Of a DNA stretch of 8,849 nucleotides, positions 5,974-8,849 are shown piece after piece. A program made the translations under genes and the position numbers. The stretch's first letter is position 1. The number at the start of each line of letters is the position of its first letter. Source of the DNA: Rhodospirillaceae bacterium UBA6608 (GTDB taxonomy: Bacteria; Pseudomonadota; Alphaproteobacteria; Rhodospirillales_A; Casp-alpha2); assembly GCA_002433335.1 (NCBI GenBank), contig DJHY01000031.1, positions 931 to 9,779 of the forward strand, read 5' to 3'. The notes below the pieces were generated by a model. It was not told the DNA's origin. It did no database searches and saw only the letters and a list, made by a program, of their open reading frames with translations.

Positions 5974-6489
5974 ATGTCCGACACCTTCGGAACGTTGAGG
6001 GATCAACGCTTCGCCTATATTTCCGAAAAGGAAATTCTCGATCTCAGATCCATACAGGACGGCGATCTACTTAGGGTATTGGACTATTGGAACGATGCGC
6101 GCGGCATGCGGATCGCGCCGTCGGTCCGGGAATTCCGATTGGAAAAGCTTCCGTCCGATTTGATTCCCTGTACCGCCGTGGTCGACTTTATCGGCTCGCG
6201 CCCGGATTTTCGCTATCGCTTCTTCGGATCCTACATGGTCGAGGTCGCCGGCGAGGAATTGACCGGAAAATCCTATTACGCCGACAACGTCACAAGCTTC
6301 GGCTTCGTGAATGCCGAGATATTTCCGTTGATGATCGAGGAACGCGGCCCGCTCTATACGCGGACCCGCTGGGTCTCGGTGAAAGGGTTGAAGTTCACGA
6401 CGACCACGTTGCGCCTACCGCTATCCGAAGACGGAGAAACGGTCACCGGCGGTGTGTCGCTGGACCGCTTCCAGCGTGGGCACGATTGA
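5974..6489 (+). CDS. PAS_5-type single-domain protein, copy 2
   Basis: This is a second 171-residue PAS_5-type protein, homologous to the preceding gene along its core. A hand alignment of the gap-free region (copy 1 residues 34-166) gives about 74 identities in 133. Shared blocks include YW, EFR, the RFFG-x-x-MVE stretch, YYADN, GFVNAE and RLPLSEDGE. The N-terminal 35 or so residues are unrelated between the copies, and copy 2 alone has a cysteine (C66, in LIPCTAV). No output domain is attached. The start ATG at 5974 is preceded by TAAGGT about 8 bases away. The stop is 15 bp from the convergent protease stop, and no clear terminator lies between. It is probably co-transcribed with copy 1; the two may form a heterodimer, but that is inference. 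Confidence 0.85.
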   Translation: MSDTFGTLRDQRFAYISEKEILDLRSIQDGDLLRVLDYWNDARGMRIAPSVREFRLEKLPSDLIPCTAVVDFIGSRPDFRYRFFGSYMVEVAGEELTGKSYYADNVTSFGFVNAEIFPLMIEERGPLYTRTRWVSVKGLKFTTTTLRLPLSEDGETVTGGVSLDRFQRGHD

Positions 6490-6504
6490 GATCAGCGAAA
6501 CCGA

Positions 6505-7764
6505 TCAGGCGTGAAGCCGCTGGGCGAAGGCTTCGCCCGCCTCCAGCTTGGCCAGGGGGCCGATCGCCGAGACCGTCGGCTTGGAGCTGAACAGGCGTCC
6601 GGCCACGCGGATGACGTCTTCCGGCGTCACGGCATCGACCTTGGCGACGATTTCCTCGGCCGGAATGGGGCGGTCGAAGATCAGCATCTGCCGTGCCAGT
6701 TGTTCGCACCGGGACGAGGTGCTTTCCAGCGACATCAGGATCGAGGCCTTCAACTGGGCGCGGGCGCGGGCGACCTCGTCTTCGCCGACGCTGATGCGGA
6801 CCTTGTTCAGTTCATCCGCGATCAGGGGCATTAGTTCGCGGACCTCGTCTTCGCCGGTGCCGGCATAGATGCCGAACAGCCCGCCGTCCGTATAGGCCGA
6901 CTGATAGCTGTAGATCGAATAGACCAGGCCGTGGTTCTCACGAATTTCCTGGAATAGCCGCGACGACATGCCGCCGCCCAACAGGGTCGATAGGACCGAT
7001 CCGACGTAATAATCCGCGTCGTCATAGGCCATGCCGTCGAAGCCCAGGGTGATATGGACCTGTTCCAGGTCGCGGTCGCTGCGGACCTCGCCGCCGCCGT
7101 AGCGGGCGGCTTCGCGGTCGGCCGGCGCGCCGGACGGCAGATCGCCGAAGGTTTCCTGCACCATCTCGACCACCCGGTCGTGATCCAGGGCGCCGGCGGC
7201 GGAAACGACGCTGACGGGGGCCGCGTAATGGGCCTTCATGTAATCCATGACCGCATCGCGCGACATCGCGCCGATCAGCGATTCAGAACCCAGGACCGAG
7301 CGGCCTAAGGCCTGCTCGGGAAAAGCCATGGCCTGGAAATTCTCGAACACAAGATCGTCGGGCGTATCGTGAAGCTGATGGATTTCCTGAATCACCACGT
7401 GGCGTTCGCGTTCCAACTCTTCCGGGTCCAGGGTCGCGTGCTGGACCAGATCGGCGATCACGTCCATCGCCAGACCCAGGTCGTCCTTCAGCATCTTGGC
7501 GTAATAGGCGGTGTGCTCGCGCGCCGTATAGGCGTTCATATGGCCGCCGACGGCTTCGATTTCCTCGGCGATGGCGCGCGGGCTGCGCTTGGCCGTGCCC
7601 TTGAACACCATATGCTCCAACAGATGGGAAACGCCGTTGACGGCCTCGGCCTCGTGCCGGGCGCCGACCCCGATCCAGGCTCCGACGGAGACCGTTTCAA
7701 CCCGGTCCATTCGTTCGGTTACGACGCGAAGGCCGTTGTCCAGCTCGGTGATCTGTACGGGCAC
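6505..7764 (-). CDS. M16 family zinc metallopeptidase (processing-peptidase beta-like)
   Basis: This 419-residue protease resembles the beta subunit of the mitochondrial processing peptidase and bacterial M16B enzymes. The inverted zinc motif HxxEH is intact as HLLEH (H47, E50 base, H51), and the third ligand E127 lies exactly 76 residues after H51, as the family requires. The C-terminal half has the conserved substrate-handling Arg/Tyr pair, R269 in SSRLFQEIRE and Y282 in GLVYSI, so this single chain should be catalytic on its own or as a homodimer. No signal peptide is present, so it is predicted cytoplasmic. Its physiological substrates in bacteria are not well defined. The start is GTG at 7764, which gives MPVQITELDNGLRVVTE, the usual family beginning. 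It follows the thrC stop by 4 bp, so it is co-transcribed with, and probably translationally coupled to, thrC. This pairing is common in alphaproteobacteria and is a genomic habit rather than a known pathway link. Confidence 0.95.
   Translation of the reverse strand: MPVQITELDNGLRVVTERMDRVETVSVGAWIGVGARHEAEAVNGVSHLLEHMVFKGTAKRSPRAIAEEIEAVGGHMNAYTAREHTAYYAKMLKDDLGLAMDVIADLVQHATLDPEELERERHVVIQEIHQLHDTPDDLVFENFQAMAFPEQALGRSVLGSESLIGAMSRDAVMDYMKAHYAAPVSVVSAAGALDHDRVVEMVQETFGDLPSGAPADREAARYGGGEVRSDRDLEQVHITLGFDGMAYDDADYYVGSVLSTLLGGGMSSRLFQEIRENHGLVYSIYSYQSAYTDGGLFGIYAGTGEDEVRELMPLIADELNKVRISVGEDEVARARAQLKASILMSLESTSSRCEQLARQMLIFDRPIPAEEIVAKVDAVTPEDVIRVAGRLFSSKPTVSAIGPLAKLEAGEAFAQRLHA
6522..6538. 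repeat. 17-bp perfect inverted repeat at the convergent 3' ends
   Basis: GGGCGAAGGCTTCGCCC has 8-bp arms and one central base. It lies inside the last codons of the M16 gene (GEAFAQ) and 33 bp past the stop of PAS copy 2. It could halt transcripts from the PAS side, but there is no T-run, and chance within GC-rich codons is possible. Confidence 0.3.
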
Positions 7765-7768
7765 GGGC

Positions 7769-8849
7769 TTATCCCAGAGTTGTTTCGATGTATTTTTTTA
7801 ATTGTTCTAAATTGTTGGCCAGGGTTTGGCAACGCTTGGGCCGATCCAAAAGGTCGGCCATCCGCGCCGGCAGGGCCGGGCGCTGGCCGCTGGCATCCTC
7901 GACCGCGTCGGGGAATTTGGCCGGATGGGCCGTCGCCAGGATCACGCAGGGGGCGGTGGTTTCCGACTTGCAGGCGCGGGCAGCCCCCACGCCGACCGCT
8001 GTATGCGGGTCGATCAGTTCGCCCGTTTCGGCCAGAACCGTTTTGATGATCGCCTTGGTCTCGGCATCGTCGAAGCGCGCCCCGGCAAAGACCTTGCGGG
8101 CCTGAGCCAATTGGGCCTCGGTCACCGCGAACTTGCCGGACTTGCGGAACCCGGTCAAAACCTCGGCGCAGGCAGCGCCGTCGCGACCCAAAAGGTCGAA
8201 CAGCAAGCGTTCGAAGTTGCTGGAAATCTGGATGTCCATGGACGGGCTGACGGTCGGCACGACCTCGGTCATTTCCATGGAGCCCGAGGCGAAGAACCGG
8301 GCCAGGATGTCATTGGAATTGGAGCCGACGATCAGCTTGTCGACCGGCAGGCCCATCTGCATCGCGGCGTATCCGGCGAAGACGTTGCCGAAATTGCCCG
8401 TGGGCACCGAGAACGCAACCTTGTTGTCCGGCGCGCCGAGCTTAACCGCGGCCCAGAAGTAATAGACGATCTGGGCCATGACGCGGGCCCAGTTGATGGA
8501 GTTGACCGCCGAGAGGCCGACGCGAGTGCGGAACGCCTCGTCGGCAAACATTGCTTTCACGAGGTCCTGACAGTCGTCGAACGTGCCGTCGACGGCGACG
8601 GCGTGGACATTCGGCGCGTCGAGGGTGGTCATCTGGCGACGCTGGACCTCACTCGTGCGGCCCTTCGGAAAGAGGATGACGATGTCGACCCGGTCGCGAT
8701 CACGTACGGCGTCCATCGCTGCCGACCCGGTGTCGCCCGATGTCGCCCCGACGATCGTCACTCGCTGGTCTCGCCGTTCTAACTCATGGTCGAACAAGCG
8801 GCCGAGCAACTGCAGAGCGACATCTTTGAACGCCAGGGTCGGGCCGTGG
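7769..8849 (-). CDS. thrC: Threonine synthase, N-terminus beyond right edge
   Basis: ThrC converts O-phosphohomoserine to threonine with pyridoxal phosphate (PLP), the last step of threonine synthesis in the cytoplasm. 359 residues are visible, and the frame is open through the right end of the window. The full protein is usually around 460 residues in alphaproteobacteria, so about 100 N-terminal residues are missing. Visible residues 1-9, HGPTLAFKD, contain the PLP Schiff-base lysine (K8, codon 8825-8827). Further family marks are VGATSGDTGSAA (about 33-44), SAVNSINWAR (about 113-122), the phosphate-binding loop SVPTGNFGN (about 147-155), DPHTAVG and ATAHPAKFPDAV near the C-terminus. The TTG at 8809 is internal and is not a start. 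The last residues are LEQLKKYIETTLG, encoded by a notably AT-rich segment. The stop is TAA at 7769-7771, 4 bp before the M16 peptidase start, so the two genes form one operon. Confidence 0.97.
   Translation of the reverse strand, partial: HGPTLAFKDVALQLLGRLFDHELERRDQRVTIVGATSGDTGSAAMDAVRDRDRVDIVILFPKGRTSEVQRRQMTTLDAPNVHAVAVDGTFDDCQDLVKAMFADEAFRTRVGLSAVNSINWARVMAQIVYYFWAAVKLGAPDNKVAFSVPTGNFGNVFAGYAAMQMGLPVDKLIVGSNSNDILARFFASGSMEMTEVVPTVSPSMDIQISSNFERLLFDLLGRDGAACAEVLTGFRKSGKFAVTEAQLAQARKVFAGARFDDAETKAIIKTVLAETGELIDPHTAVGVGAARACKSETTAPCVILATAHPAKFPDAVEDASGQRPALPARMADLLDRPKRCQTLANNLEQLKKYIETTLG

Noticed and set aside
7826..8782. 318-residue open frame on the + strand opposite thrC
   Set aside because: It is antisense to an unmistakable threonine synthase, with no motif or ribosome site of its own.

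Overview
The window is a GC-rich stretch of bacterial chromosome. Gene families and layout suggest an alphaproteobacterium, probably Rhodospirillales-like. The pointers are threonine synthase directly upstream of an M16 processing-peptidase-like protease, an ScsB-type envelope thiol reductase next to yqgE, and two single-domain PAS_5-type sensor proteins. This placement is inference from family knowledge; no rRNA or other marker is present. No mobile element, CRISPR array, tRNA or rRNA was found, and no intergenic gap exceeds about 235 bases.

Left part (1-1905). The 3' part of an ABC importer ATPase (+ strand) meets a convergent GNAT acetyltransferase gene (- strand). That gene carries a single in-frame amber codon; the rest of the domain reads open beyond it, so it is called a pseudogene or a readthrough candidate. 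Next is a Prx5-type peroxiredoxin (- strand), with a probable terminator after it.

Middle (1906-5262). A 741-residue DsbD/ScsB-type membrane thiol reductase (- strand, GTG start) ends at a clear intrinsic terminator, so it is transcribed separately from the peroxiredoxin. It is divergent from yqgE (+ strand), which is followed 40 bp later by an unrecognised 93-residue protein. The 233-bp divergent region holds two inverted repeats. One covers the candidate -10 of scsB and the other overlaps the candidate -35 of yqgE.

Right part (5263-8849). Two tandem 171-residue PAS_5-type paralogs follow a leader with two further inverted repeats. They converge on an M16 zinc protease, which lies 4 bp downstream of thrC (- strand, 5' end outside the window), so thrC and the protease form one transcript.

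The clearest functional theme is thiol redox and oxidative stress (peroxiredoxin plus ScsB-type electron transporter). The least explained parts are the tandem PAS pair with its structured leader, the 93-residue protein, and the amber-interrupted acetyltransferase. I see no convincing wholly new multi-gene system; the leads are modest and listed as such.
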